Of a stretch of DNA of 64,000 nucleotides, positions 47,491 through 55,707 are shown piece by piece (the first letter of the stretch is position 1; every line of letters starts with the position of its first letter). Position numbers and translations under genes: made by a program. Below the pieces are notes generated by a model. The model was given only the letters and a program-made list of their open reading frames with translations. It was not told the origin of the DNA and ran no database searches. The DNA is from Rhodospirillales bacterium (lineage in GTDB: Bacteria > Pseudomonadota > Alphaproteobacteria > Rhodospirillales > Shumkoniaceae), in NCBI GenBank assembly GCA_018432935.1, contig JAHDSF010000025.1, forward strand, positions 1-64,000. The letters are read 5' to 3'.

Positions 47491-49263
47491 TCAGAACAGC
47501 GCGTTGAAGTCGTCGAGCATCATCGCGATGCGGCCGGGGTCGCCCTGGTCGAGGATGCCCTGGGCGCGGCGGGTGGCGGCGGGAAGGTCGAGGGCACGGA
47601 CGCGCTGCTTCACCCGCGGCAGCTTGGAGGCGATCATCGACAGGTCCAGGATGCCGAGCCCGAGCAGCAGCGCGGTGTAGCGCGGATCTCCGGCGATCTC
47701 GCCGCACAGCGAGACCGGGATGCCGGCGTGCTTCGCGGCCTCGGCGGCGCGGTGGATGAGGCGCACCACCGCCGGGTGCAGCGGATTGTAGAGGTGGGCC
47801 ACCTGCTCGTCGCCGCGGTCGGCGGCCAGGGTGTACATGGTGAGGTCGTTGGAGCCGATCGAGAAGAAGTCGCTGACCCGCGCCAAGCCGTCGGCGGCCA
47901 AGGCGGCGGCCGGGATCTCGATCATGATGCCGACCGGCGGCAGCGGCTCGGGCACCGCGATGCCCCGCTCCTTCAGGCTTTCGGCCGCCGCCTTCATCGC
48001 CTGGCGGGCCTTGCGCACCTCGCCCACCGTGGTCACCATCGGCAGCATGATCCGCACGTTGCCGGTGGTGGCGGCGCGCAGGATCACGCGAAACTGCGAT
48101 TCCAGCAGGTCCTGGCGCTTCAGCAGCAAACGTATGCCGCGCAGGCCAAGCGCGCTGGAGGCGCTGACAGCGTATTCACCCATCAGCGCATCGGTCGCCT
48201 TCTCGCCCCCGACGTCGAGGATGCGCACCGTGACCGGCTTGCCTTCCATCACCGCAATGATGTCACGCAGGGTTTCGTAGACCTCGTCCTCGGGCGGGAT
48301 ATCGTCGCGGTTCATGTACATGAACTCGCTGCGCAACAGACCGATCCCGGCGGCGCCCATCTGGTGGACGAGGTTGACCTCGATCGGCAGCTCGACGTTG
48401 GCCATCAAGGTGACCTCGGTGCCGTCGCGGGTGACCGCCGGAACCCGGCGCATGCGCGACAGCACCCGGCGCTCGCGCGCCATCTCGACCCGCCGCGCCT
48501 CGTAGGCGCGCAAGGTGGCGTCGCCTGGGTTGACGATGACGCGGCCGCTGTCGCCGTCGACGATCACGGTGTCGCCGTGGCGGATGCCGTCGAGGACGCC
48601 CGGCACCCCGAGCACGGTCGGGATCTCGAGCGCGCGTGCCATGATCGCGGTGTGGCCCTGGGTGCCGCCGAGTACGGTGGTGATGCCGGACACCAGGTGA
48701 GGGTTGAGCCGCGCGGTGTCGGCGGGGGTCAGTTCCTCGGCCACCACCACGCTGTCGCGCGGCAGCGTCGAATAGGTCTGGTACGGCTTGTTCATCAGGC
48801 TGCGCACCAGCCGGTTGGCGACGCCGCGGATGTCGTCGAGGCGGCCGGCCAGATAGGCGTCGTCCATCGCCTTGAAGCTTTCGGCGATCGCGGCGACCTC
48901 CTCCTGGACCGCGGCTTCGGCGTTGATGCGCTCGGTGGCGATGCGGGCCAGGGCGCCGCGCACCAGACGGGAGTCGGTCAGCATCTGGTGGTAGGCGTCG
49001 AGCAGCGGCCCCAGGTCCTCCTCGAAGCGGCCGGGGCCGCCTTCCAGCTTTGCCCGCAGGCCGGCAACCTGCTTGCGGGCCCGCTCGACCGCCTCCTGGA
49101 AGCGTTCCTTTTCGGCGTTCAGGCGCTTGGCGGGAATGCGGTACTCGGGAACCTGGATGACGCCGGATTCCCGGACGTGGGCGGTGCCGATGCCGATGCC
49201 GGACGACACGCCCAGTCCCGTGAACACCTTCTCGCGCGCCGGAATCATCACGTCGTCCGCCAT
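47491..49263 (-). CDS. ptsI: PTS enzyme I (phosphoenolpyruvate-protein phosphotransferase)
   Basis: 590 residues without an N-terminal GAF domain, so the carbohydrate-type EI length and not PtsP. The phosphorylated His lies in GGTQGHTAIMARALEIP near 190, followed by VDGDSGRVIVNPG. The PEP-binding half has GAAGIGLLRSEFMYM, RILDVGGEKATDAL, MLPMVTT and SIGSNDLTMYTLAADRG, with the catalytic Cys in VSLCGEIAGD. It passes phosphate from PEP to HPr. 10 bases after the HPr gene. With no EIIB or EIIC nearby, a regulatory role is likely. Confidence 0.94.
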   Translation of the reverse strand: MADDVMIPAREKVFTGLGVSSGIGIGTAHVRESGVIQVPEYRIPAKRLNAEKERFQEAVERARKQVAGLRAKLEGGPGRFEEDLGPLLDAYHQMLTDSRLVRGALARIATERINAEAAVQEEVAAIAESFKAMDDAYLAGRLDDIRGVANRLVRSLMNKPYQTYSTLPRDSVVVAEELTPADTARLNPHLVSGITTVLGGTQGHTAIMARALEIPTVLGVPGVLDGIRHGDTVIVDGDSGRVIVNPGDATLRAYEARRVEMARERRVLSRMRRVPAVTRDGTEVTLMANVELPIEVNLVHQMGAAGIGLLRSEFMYMNRDDIPPEDEVYETLRDIIAVMEGKPVTVRILDVGGEKATDALMGEYAVSASSALGLRGIRLLLKRQDLLESQFRVILRAATTGNVRIMLPMVTTVGEVRKARQAMKAAAESLKERGIAVPEPLPPVGIMIEIPAAALAADGLARVSDFFSIGSNDLTMYTLAADRGDEQVAHLYNPLHPAVVRLIHRAAEAAKHAGIPVSLCGEIAGDPRYTALLLGLGILDLSMIASKLPRVKQRVRALDLPAATRRAQGILDQGDPGRIAMMLDDFNALF

Positions 49264-49273
49264 TCCCTTGCCC

Positions 49274-49576
49274 TTACGTTTCTTCGAATTTGCGTTCGAT
49301 CAGAGCGACGATGGCCGCCAGGGCCTCGGCCGCCTGGGCACCGGTCGCCGCCAGTTCGAGGTCGCAGCCGGGGCCGGCCGCCAGCATCATCAGCCCCATG
49401 ATCGACGAGCCGGACACCGACTGCCCGCAGCGGGTCACCGTGATCCTCGCATCGAACTGGCCGGCCAGCTTGACAAACTTGGCCGCCGCGCGGGCGTGCA
49501 GGCCACGCTGGTTGCGGATGGTCGCGACGCACTGGACGGCACCTTCGTTGCCCGGCAGCACGTACGACTCGGTCAT
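49274..49576 (-). CDS. ptsH: Phosphocarrier protein HPr
   Basis: 100 residues. The N-terminal part reads VATIRNQRGLHARAAAKFVKLAG, with the EI-phosphorylated His in GLHARAA (His 27 here because of a short extension). The regulatory Ser is in SVSGSSIMGLMMLAAGPG, the site expected to be used by HprK. It carries phosphate to EIIA and signals through Ser-P. The start overlaps the EIIA stop by 4 bases. Confidence 0.95.
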   Translation of the reverse strand: MTESYVLPGNEGAVQCVATIRNQRGLHARAAAKFVKLAGQFDARITVTRCGQSVSGSSIMGLMMLAAGPGCDLELAATGAQAAEALAAIVALIERKFEET

Positions 49577-49980
49577 GACTGTTCCTGGGTCAGCAGCCGG
49601 GAGGCGATGTTGATGTACTTGCGCCCGGCCTCCTGGGCGCTCGCCGCGGCGGTGGCCAGGTTCTCGCTTTCGCGCACGCTGGCGAGCTTGATCAGCATCG
49701 GCAGGTTGACGCCGGCGATCACCTCCACATGGGCCTTGTCCATGATCGAGATGGCAAGGTTCGAGGGGGTGCCGCCGAACATGTCGGTGAGCAGGATGAC
49801 GCCGCTGCCGTTGTCGGCCTTGGTGACGCTGTCGAGGATGTCGACCCGGCGCTGCTCCATGTCGTCGTCGGGCCCGATGCAGACGGCGCGGATATTGCGT
49901 TGCGGGCCGACCACGTGCTCCAGCGCCGCGATCAGCTCCTCAGCCAGACGGCCGTGGGTCACCAGAACGAGTCCGATCAT
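49573..49980 (-). CDS. PTS EIIA component, mannose family
   Basis: 135 residues. MIGLVLVTHGRLAEELIAALEHVVG contains the active His in THG near residue 9, and LLTDMFGGTPSNLA near 65-78 is the characteristic second motif. No IIB, IIC or IID partners are present, as is typical of the alphaproteobacterial EIIA-Man protein that regulates rather than transports. Lies between rapZ and HPr; translationally coupled to HPr. Confidence 0.94.
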   Translation of the reverse strand: MIGLVLVTHGRLAEELIAALEHVVGPQRNIRAVCIGPDDDMEQRRVDILDSVTKADNGSGVILLTDMFGGTPSNLAISIMDKAHVEVIAGVNLPMLIKLASVRESENLATAAASAQEAGRKYINIASRLLTQEQS

Positions 49981-50004
49981 CGCTGCCGCGTCCCTGCCAA
50001 GAGA

Positions 50005-50937
50005 TCAGTCCACCCCTGTTGCGTCACGGTCCATCTCCCTGTGTCTCAGGCTCACCCGGTAGCCCTGCCGTTCCAGCCAACGCGCGACGTCTTCGGCGAC
50101 GAACACCGAGCGGTGCTTGCCCCCGGTGCACCCGAAGGCGATGGTCAGGTAGCTCTTGCCTTCCTCCGCATAGCCCGGCAGCAGCAGGGCGAGCAAGCTC
50201 GACAGCCGTTCGAAGAACGGCGCATAGCCCCTGTCGTTGCGAATGTAGGTCTGGACCGCCTGGTCCCGTCCTGTCAACGGCCGCAGGTCGTCCTGGTAGT
50301 GCGGATTGCTGAGGAACCGCACATCGACCACCAGATCGGCTTCCCGCGGCAGCCCCTTGCGGTACGAGAACGAGACCACAAACAGCGTCAGCGCCGCGTC
50401 TTCGCGCTCGCCGAGGTGGCGGCGCAGGATGCCTTTCAGCCGGCCCGGCCCCAGCCCTGTGGTGTCGAGCACGATGTCGGCCCGATCGCGGATGCCGGCC
50501 ATCATCTCGCGCTCGAGCTGGATGCCGTCGCTGACCGGGCGGTCCTGGGCGAGCGGGTGGCGGTGCCGGGTCTCGGAATAGCGGCGGCGCAGTTCGTCGT
50601 CGTCGCAATCGAGGAACAACAGCAGCATCTCGGGATGCAGCCGCTTCAGCCGTTCGGTCTCGCCGAGCAGCGCCTGCGGGCGAAAATCGCGGGTGCGGGC
50701 GTCGATACCAACCGCCACCCGCCGCGGCGCCGCCTCGCCTGCGGTGAGCAGCGGCCCGAGAAAGGCGATCGGCACGTTGTCGATCGCCTCGAAGCCGAGG
50801 TCCTCCAGGGTCTTGAGGGCCGACGTCTTGCCCGCCCCCGACATCCCGGAAACGACCAGGATGGTCCGGCTCTCGCGCGGCGGCTTCGTCTCGCTCGGCA
50901 CGTCCGACGGCATGGCGGAAACCCCCGAAAGGCGCAT
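50005..50937 (-). CDS. rapZ: RNase adapter RapZ / YvcJ-family nucleotide-binding protein
   Basis: 310 residues from 50937; an ATG at 50913 is an equally good start. Walker A in ILVVSGMSGAGKTSALKTLEDLGFEAIDNVP, then FLDCDDDELRRRYSETRHRHPL, DTTGLGPGRLK, SFSYRKGLPREADLVVDVRFLSNPHY and IAFGCTGGKHRSVFVAEDVA with the C-terminal domain. RapZ guides RNase E to small RNAs that control glucosamine-6-P synthase in enterobacteria; in this block it is commonly placed between hprK and EIIA. Only 2 bases or a short gap follow hprK. Confidence 0.94.
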   Translation of the reverse strand: MRLSGVSAMPSDVPSETKPPRESRTILVVSGMSGAGKTSALKTLEDLGFEAIDNVPIAFLGPLLTAGEAAPRRVAVGIDARTRDFRPQALLGETERLKRLHPEMLLLFLDCDDDELRRRYSETRHRHPLAQDRPVSDGIQLEREMMAGIRDRADIVLDTTGLGPGRLKGILRRHLGEREDAALTLFVVSFSYRKGLPREADLVVDVRFLSNPHYQDDLRPLTGRDQAVQTYIRNDRGYAPFFERLSSLLALLLPGYAEEGKSYLTIAFGCTGGKHRSVFVAEDVARWLERQGYRVSLRHREMDRDATGVD

Positions 50938-50939
50938 TC

Positions 50940-51374
50940 TCAGCCGAGGGCCTTTATATCACCACAGGCGAGCCTGACCGCAAGGCGCACCTTGGCGGGG
51001 GCCGACGGCTCGAACGGGGCGAGCGCGAACAGGGGCAGACGGACGCCCAGGATCTCGGTCGCGGCCGGTTCCGGCATCCGCTCCACGGCAGCCGGCGCAA
51101 CCAGGTCGACGACCGCGACCAGCGGCGCCTCGACCGCGTCCTCGATCCGCACCACGCCGAGGCCGCGCACCTCGATCTGGCCGGCGATCGCCGGCGGCGT
51201 CGAGGCGACCAGCGCGTCTCGCTCGTTGCGCACCTCGACGGCGTCATCCGCCACCAAGCGGGCGCCGTCCTCGATCAGCCGCAGCGCCAGGTCCGACTTG
51301 CCGGCGCCCGGCGCACCCCGCAGCAGCACGCCCCGGCCGCCGATCGCCACGCAGGTCCCCGTCACGATGGTCAT
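50940..51374 (-). CDS. hprK: HPr kinase/phosphorylase, short alphaproteobacterial form
   Basis: 144 residues; the N-terminal domain of Firmicute HprK is missing, as is usual in alphaproteobacteria. Walker A GVLLRGAPGAGKSDLALRLIEDGARLVADDAVEV lies at 15-48, then IAGQIEVRGLGVVRIED, the HprK signature strand region. It phosphorylates and dephosphorylates HPr on Ser. The ATG at 51374 follows chvG by 65 bases. This gene set links sensor ChvG to the PTS. Confidence 0.9.
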   Translation of the reverse strand: MTIVTGTCVAIGGRGVLLRGAPGAGKSDLALRLIEDGARLVADDAVEVRNERDALVASTPPAIAGQIEVRGLGVVRIEDAVEAPLVAVVDLVAPAAVERMPEPAATEILGVRLPLFALAPFEPSAPAKVRLAVRLACGDIKALG

Positions 51375-51439
51375 GGGCGATGACGTTGGCGGACGAAGGG
51401 GGCGCGTGTCAACGCACAACCCTCTTCCGCCCCCCCGCC

Positions 51440-53110
51440 TCAACCCGCCACGGTCGGCAGCTCGACGGTGAAGCGGGCACCGGCGACGTTGCCGGCCTCG
51501 TCCAGCCGGTTGGCGGCGGCGATGCGGCCGCCGTGGGCCTCGACGATCTGCCGCGAGATGCTGAGGCCGAGGCCGGAATGGGTGCCGAACTTCTCGGTCT
51601 GCGGGCGCTCGGAATAGAAGCGCTCGAAGATCGCCTCCTCCTTGCCGGGCGGGATGCCCGGGCCCTCGTCGTCCACGGTGGCGCGGACGAGCTTGTCCTC
51701 GCAGGCAAGGCTGACGGTGATGCGACCGCCGGGCGGGCTGAACGAGGCGGCATTGGCGATCAGGTTGCGGAACACCTGCATCAGCCGGTGGTCGACCCCG
51801 GGCACGATGCAGGACCTGGTCGGCAGCGGCTTGACCAGCTCGAGCGGCGGCCCCTCGGTGGCCTCGTGGATCGAGACCAGGGTCTCGAGCATCAGGCGAA
51901 GGTCGACCGGCTCGGTCTCGGCGCGCGACAGTTCGGCGTCGAGCCGCGAGGCATCGGAGATGTCGCTGATCAGCCGGTTCAGCCGCGAGACGTCCTCGTG
52001 GATGATGTTCATCAGGCGCTTCTGCGCCTCCGGATCGCTGACCCGGGCCGCGGTCTCGACCGCGCTGCGGACGCTGGTCAGCGGATTCTTGATCTCGTGC
52101 GCAACGTCGGCGGCGAAGCGCTCGATCGCGTCCATCCGGCGCCACAGCGCCTCCGTCATGTCGGCAAGAGAGCGCGACAGCCGCCCGATCTCGTCCCGCC
52201 GCCTGGGAAAGACCGGGATCGCGTACTGGCGGTGGTGGCCGCGGCCGACCCGCTCGGCGGCAGCGGCGAGGCGCCGCAGCGGGCGAGCGATGGTCTGGGC
52301 CAGATAGACAGACAGCAGGATCGTCACCCCGAGGGCAACCCCGAACACCTTGAGGATGCCAAGCCGCACTTCCAGCAGCGCCTGTGCCAGCTCGTGGGAT
52401 TCGAGGGTCAGCATCACGGCGCCGAGCACCTGCTTGTAGCGCTGGATCGGCACCGCGACGGTCAGCATCGGATCGCCACCGGAGCTGGCGCGGACCGAGC
52501 GGCTGGCGAACCCGTCCAAGGCGCTCAACACCTCCTCGTAGTCGGTCGCCTGCTGGATCGGGTTCTCGTTGTAGGCAGGGGCGGCGATATGGCCGGTCAC
52601 CCACGAGATCGCATCGTCGTAACTCTTGAGCGCCCGTTGGAACAGGGTCATGGCGGGCGTCTCGAGCGGCGGCAGGTCCTCGACCTGGACCGAGACGCCG
52701 CCGGGGCCGAACATGAAGCGGGTGTCGAGGATCAGGCTGCCGGTGACGTCGAACACCCGGGCCCGCGTGCTGGACGCCTCGGCAAGGCGACGCATCATCT
52801 GGCGGGCGACCGTCGGCGACAGGCTCTCGTCGCGGGCCGCGGTGCCGCGCACGGCGCCCTCGGCGAGGGCGGCGGCGAACACCTGGGCTCGCGTTTCCAG
52901 CGCCGACAGCTCGGTGGTCAGCAGGCTTTTGCGGTATTCCCCGGCGTAGAGGACGCCCCCGACCAGGATCGCCAGGGCGAGGATGTTGATGGCCAGGATG
53001 CGCAGGGTCAGCGACGAAGACCGCCGCGTGCGGCGGTCACGTGCCTTCGCCGGCTCCTCCCCGGCCCGGCTTCCGTCTTCAGGCGGTTTTGTAACGATAG
53101 CCGACACCAT
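51440..53110 (-). CDS. chvG: ChvG-type sensor histidine kinase
   Basis: About 556 residues from 53110; the open frame begins at 53143 and both starts overlap the end of chvI. Two transmembrane helices ([22 protein letters not shown] near 35-56 and [21 protein letters not shown] near 270-290) bracket a periplasmic stimulus-sensing domain. HAMP follows. His[26 protein letters not shown] with the phospho-His. HATPase: [46 protein letters not shown]. In alphaproteobacteria ChvG responds to acid or envelope change, restrained by a periplasmic inhibitor; no such inhibitor gene is in the window. Confidence 0.9.
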   Translation of the reverse strand: MVSAIVTKPPEDGSRAGEEPAKARDRRTRRSSSLTLRILAINILALAILVGGVLYAGEYRKSLLTTELSALETRAQVFAAALAEGAVRGTAARDESLSPTVARQMMRRLAEASSTRARVFDVTGSLILDTRFMFGPGGVSVQVEDLPPLETPAMTLFQRALKSYDDAISWVTGHIAAPAYNENPIQQATDYEEVLSALDGFASRSVRASSGGDPMLTVAVPIQRYKQVLGAVMLTLESHELAQALLEVRLGILKVFGVALGVTILLSVYLAQTIARPLRRLAAAAERVGRGHHRQYAIPVFPRRRDEIGRLSRSLADMTEALWRRMDAIERFAADVAHEIKNPLTSVRSAVETAARVSDPEAQKRLMNIIHEDVSRLNRLISDISDASRLDAELSRAETEPVDLRLMLETLVSIHEATEGPPLELVKPLPTRSCIVPGVDHRLMQVFRNLIANAASFSPPGGRITVSLACEDKLVRATVDDEGPGIPPGKEEAIFERFYSERPQTEKFGTHSGLGLSISRQIVEAHGGRIAAANRLDEAGNVAGARFTVELPTVAG

Positions 53111-53768
53111 AGAGGGTCTCGATCTGCGAGAAGGCGTCGTCAACGTCCCGGAACTTCTTGCGCAGCCGCTTGATGTGGCTGTCGATGGTGCGGTCGTCGA
53201 CGTAGATGTTCTCGCCGTAGGCGGCGTCGATCAGCTGGTCCCGGGACTTCACCAGGCCCGGGCGCCGCGCCAGCGCCTGGATGATCAGGAATTCGGTGAC
53301 GGTCAGGTTGACCGGCTCGCCGCGCCAGGCGCAGAGATGGCGCTCGGCGTCCAGCATCAGGTCCCCCTGCTGGATGACCGAGCCGGGCGACGACTTGGCA
53401 GCCGGGGCGCGGCGCCTCAACACGGCGCGGATGCGTTCGATCAGCAGGCGCTGCGAGAACGGCTTCTTGATGTAATCGTCGGCCCCCATCCGCAGGCCGA
53501 GCATCTCGTCGATCTCGTCGTCTTTCGAGGTCAGGAAGATCACCGGCAGGTCGCTGCCGCGGCGGATGTTCTCCAGCAGCTCCATGCCGTTCATCCGCGG
53601 CATCTTGATGTCGAGGATCGCAAGGTCGACCGGCTCGTGCTTGAGGCCGGCCAGGGCTTCGGCTCCGTCGACATAGGTCTTGACGGCGTAGCCCTCGGAT
53701 TCCAGGGCCATCGACACCGAGGTCAGGATGTTTCGGTCGTCATCCACGAGCGCGATCTTGTGTGCCAC
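53079..53768 (-). CDS. chvI: ChvI-type response regulator
   Basis: 229 residues from the GTG at 53768 with GGGGAGG upstream. The receiver has [24 protein letters not shown], the phospho-Asp in [27 protein letters not shown] and the Lys in DDYIKKPF. The OmpR-type winged helix reads [73 protein letters not shown]. It activates envelope and exopolysaccharide genes in relatives. First gene of the minus-strand operon leading through chvG and hprK to the PTS genes. Confidence 0.93.
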   Translation of the reverse strand: MAHKIALVDDDRNILTSVSMALESEGYAVKTYVDGAEALAGLKHEPVDLAILDIKMPRMNGMELLENIRRGSDLPVIFLTSKDDEIDEMLGLRMGADDYIKKPFSQRLLIERIRAVLRRRAPAAKSSPGSVIQQGDLMLDAERHLCAWRGEPVNLTVTEFLIIQALARRPGLVKSRDQLIDAAYGENIYVDDRTIDSHIKRLRKKFRDVDDAFSQIETLYGVGYRYKTA

Positions 53769-53820
53769 CAGGACCTCCCCTCGCAAGCCGATTCGCGGGC
53801 CGGTTTACCGCGCTCGTCCC

Positions 53821-53849
53821 ATTATGGCAACAAATCGCGCCCCTGTCGC
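53821..53849 (-). promoter_or_regulatory. Promoter of the chvI-chvG-hprK-PTS operon
   Basis: Minus strand GCGACA (53849-53844) as -35 and CATAAT (53826-53821, five of six) as -10 with a 17-base spacer. Predicted start near 53814, about 45 bases ahead of the chvI GTG. The same 285-base interval also serves the divergent pckA gene, for which no convincing promoter pair was seen. Confidence 0.5.
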
Positions 53850-54053
53850 GCCGGCCGCGTCCTCGGATCCGGCCGTGGTTGCGCTATCCGTTCGGATACA
53901 CGTTTCCCCCTCGCCATCGCGACCGATTCCGACTAGCATCCGGCCGCGATTGAAGGCGTTGCACGCCACCCCAATCTAGCAAGAGGCGGTCCGCCACGCG
54001 GCAGGGCCAGCTTTGTGTTGTCGCCAACCCTCTGCCCGGGAAGGAGTCAGACT

Positions 54054-55661
54054 GTGCAGCACGTCGGGCCCATGGTCAGCAACTTCGGCCTCGAAAACCA
54101 CGGCATCTGGAACGTGGATACGGCCTACTGGAACCTTTCCACCCCGGCCCTCTACGAGCGTGCGCTACGCCGCCGCGAAGGCACCCTGGCGCACGGGGGG
54201 CCCCTGGTGACCCGAACCGGCCACCACACCGGACGTTCGCCCAATGACAAGTTCGTGGTCGAGGAGGGCTCGACCCGCGACGAGATTTCCTGGGGCAAGG
54301 TCAACCGGCCGATGGCCGAGGCCAAGTTCGACGGCCTCCATGCGCGCATGCTGGCCTACCTGCAGGGCCGCGACCTCTTCATTCAGGACTGCTTCGCCGG
54401 AGCCGACCCCGAGTTCCGGGTGCCGGTGCGCGTCATCACCGAGACCGCCTGGCACAGTCTTTTCGCCCGCAACATGTTCATCTGGGCGAAGAAGCAGGAG
54501 TTGGCGTCGTTCATTCCCGAATTCACGATCATCCACGCCCCCCGCTTCCACGCCATCCCCGAGGTCGACGGCACCGCGACCGGCGTCTTCATCGTCGTCC
54601 ACTTCGCCAAGAAGCTGATCCTGATCGGCGGCACCTCGTACGCGGGCGAGATCAAGAAGTCGGTGTTCAGCGTCCTCAATTTCCTGATGCCGAAGCGCGG
54701 CATTCTGCCGATGCACTGCTCGGCCAACGAGGGGGCGAACGGGGACGTCGCGATCTTCTTCGGCCTTTCAGGCACCGGCAAGACGACGCTGTCGGCCGAC
54801 AGTGCGCGGACCCTGATCGGCGACGACGAGCACGGCTGGTCTGACAAGGGCGTGTTCAATTTCGAGGACGGCTGCTACGCCAAGACGATCCGTCTCAGCC
54901 CCGAGGCGGAGCCCGAGATCCACTCGGTGACGCGGCGGTTCGGCACCATCCTCGAGAACGTGATGATGCACATGGACGACCGGCGGCTCGATCTCGACGA
55001 CGATACGCTGACCGAGAACACCCGGGCTTCCTATCCCCTGTCGCACATCCCGAATGCCTCGAAGACCGGGATGGGCGGCCATCCCGAGAACATCGTGATG
55101 CTGACCTGCGATGCCTTCGGCGTGCTGCCGCCGGTCAGCCTGCTTTCGCCCGAGCAGGCGATGTACCACTTCCTGCAGGGCTACACGGCCCGCGTCGCCG
55201 GCACCGAGAAGGGCGTCACCGAGCCGACCGCCACCTTCTCCACCTGCTTCGGCGCGCCATTCATGCCGCGTCGGCCGGTCGAGTACGCACGCATGCTGGG
55301 CGAGAAGATGAAGTCCCACAAGGCCCGTTGCTGGCTGATCAACACGGGCTGGACCGGCGGCGGCCCGGATGTCGGATCGCGGATGAAGATCGCCTATACC
55401 CGGGCGATGGTGAACGCCGCCCTCGACGGCCCGCTGGCCGAGGTCGAAATGCGCAAGGATCCGAACTTCGACCTCATGGTGCCGAAGGTATGCCCGGAGG
55501 TGCCGACCGAGCTGCTCGATCCGCGCAACACCTGGGAGGACAAGGCCGCCTACGACGGCCAGGCGCGCAAGTTGACCGGCCTGTTCGAGAAGAATTTCGA
55601 GCAGTACCGCGACCACGTCGACGAATCGATCCGCCGGGCCGGAATCCACACCAAGGCGTGA
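54054..55661 (+). CDS. pckA: Phosphoenolpyruvate carboxykinase (ATP)
   Basis: 535 residues from the GTG at 54054 (AAGGAG seven bases upstream; an ATG at 54072 is in frame). RTGHHTGRSPNDKFVVEE, IHAPRFHAIPEVDGT, YAGEIKKSVFSVLNFLMP, the kinase P-loop FFGLSGTGKTTLSAD, GDDEHGWSDKGVFNFEDGCYAKTI and ENTRASYPLSHIPNA identify it. It converts oxaloacetate to PEP for gluconeogenesis and is in the cytoplasm. PEP is the phosphate donor for the PTS genes on the other strand, and the chvI-pckA divergent order is conserved in alphaproteobacteria, where ChvI is known to affect pckA expression. Confidence 0.96.
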   Translation: MQHVGPMVSNFGLENHGIWNVDTAYWNLSTPALYERALRRREGTLAHGGPLVTRTGHHTGRSPNDKFVVEEGSTRDEISWGKVNRPMAEAKFDGLHARMLAYLQGRDLFIQDCFAGADPEFRVPVRVITETAWHSLFARNMFIWAKKQELASFIPEFTIIHAPRFHAIPEVDGTATGVFIVVHFAKKLILIGGTSYAGEIKKSVFSVLNFLMPKRGILPMHCSANEGANGDVAIFFGLSGTGKTTLSADSARTLIGDDEHGWSDKGVFNFEDGCYAKTIRLSPEAEPEIHSVTRRFGTILENVMMHMDDRRLDLDDDTLTENTRASYPLSHIPNASKTGMGGHPENIVMLTCDAFGVLPPVSLLSPEQAMYHFLQGYTARVAGTEKGVTEPTATFSTCFGAPFMPRRPVEYARMLGEKMKSHKARCWLINTGWTGGGPDVGSRMKIAYTRAMVNAALDGPLAEVEMRKDPNFDLMVPKVCPEVPTELLDPRNTWEDKAAYDGQARKLTGLFEKNFEQYRDHVDESIRRAGIHTKA

Positions 55662-55669
55662 CCCCCGCG

Positions 55670-55701
55670 CGGGCCCCGTGGCGCGTCCGCCACGGGGCCC
55701 G
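55670..55701. terminator. Bidirectional stem-loop after pckA
   Basis: CGGGCCCCGTGGCG (55670-55683) pairs with CGCCACGGGGCCCG (55688-55701) around the CGTC loop, a 14-bp perfect stem between the convergent stops of pckA and the hybrid kinase. No T run. Strong enough to block both transcripts. Confidence 0.75.
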
Positions 55702-55707
55702 CCGCGT

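Noticed and set aside
47491-49263. Calling EI the nitrogen-type PtsP
   Set aside because: There is no N-terminal GAF domain and the length is that of the carbohydrate-type enzyme.
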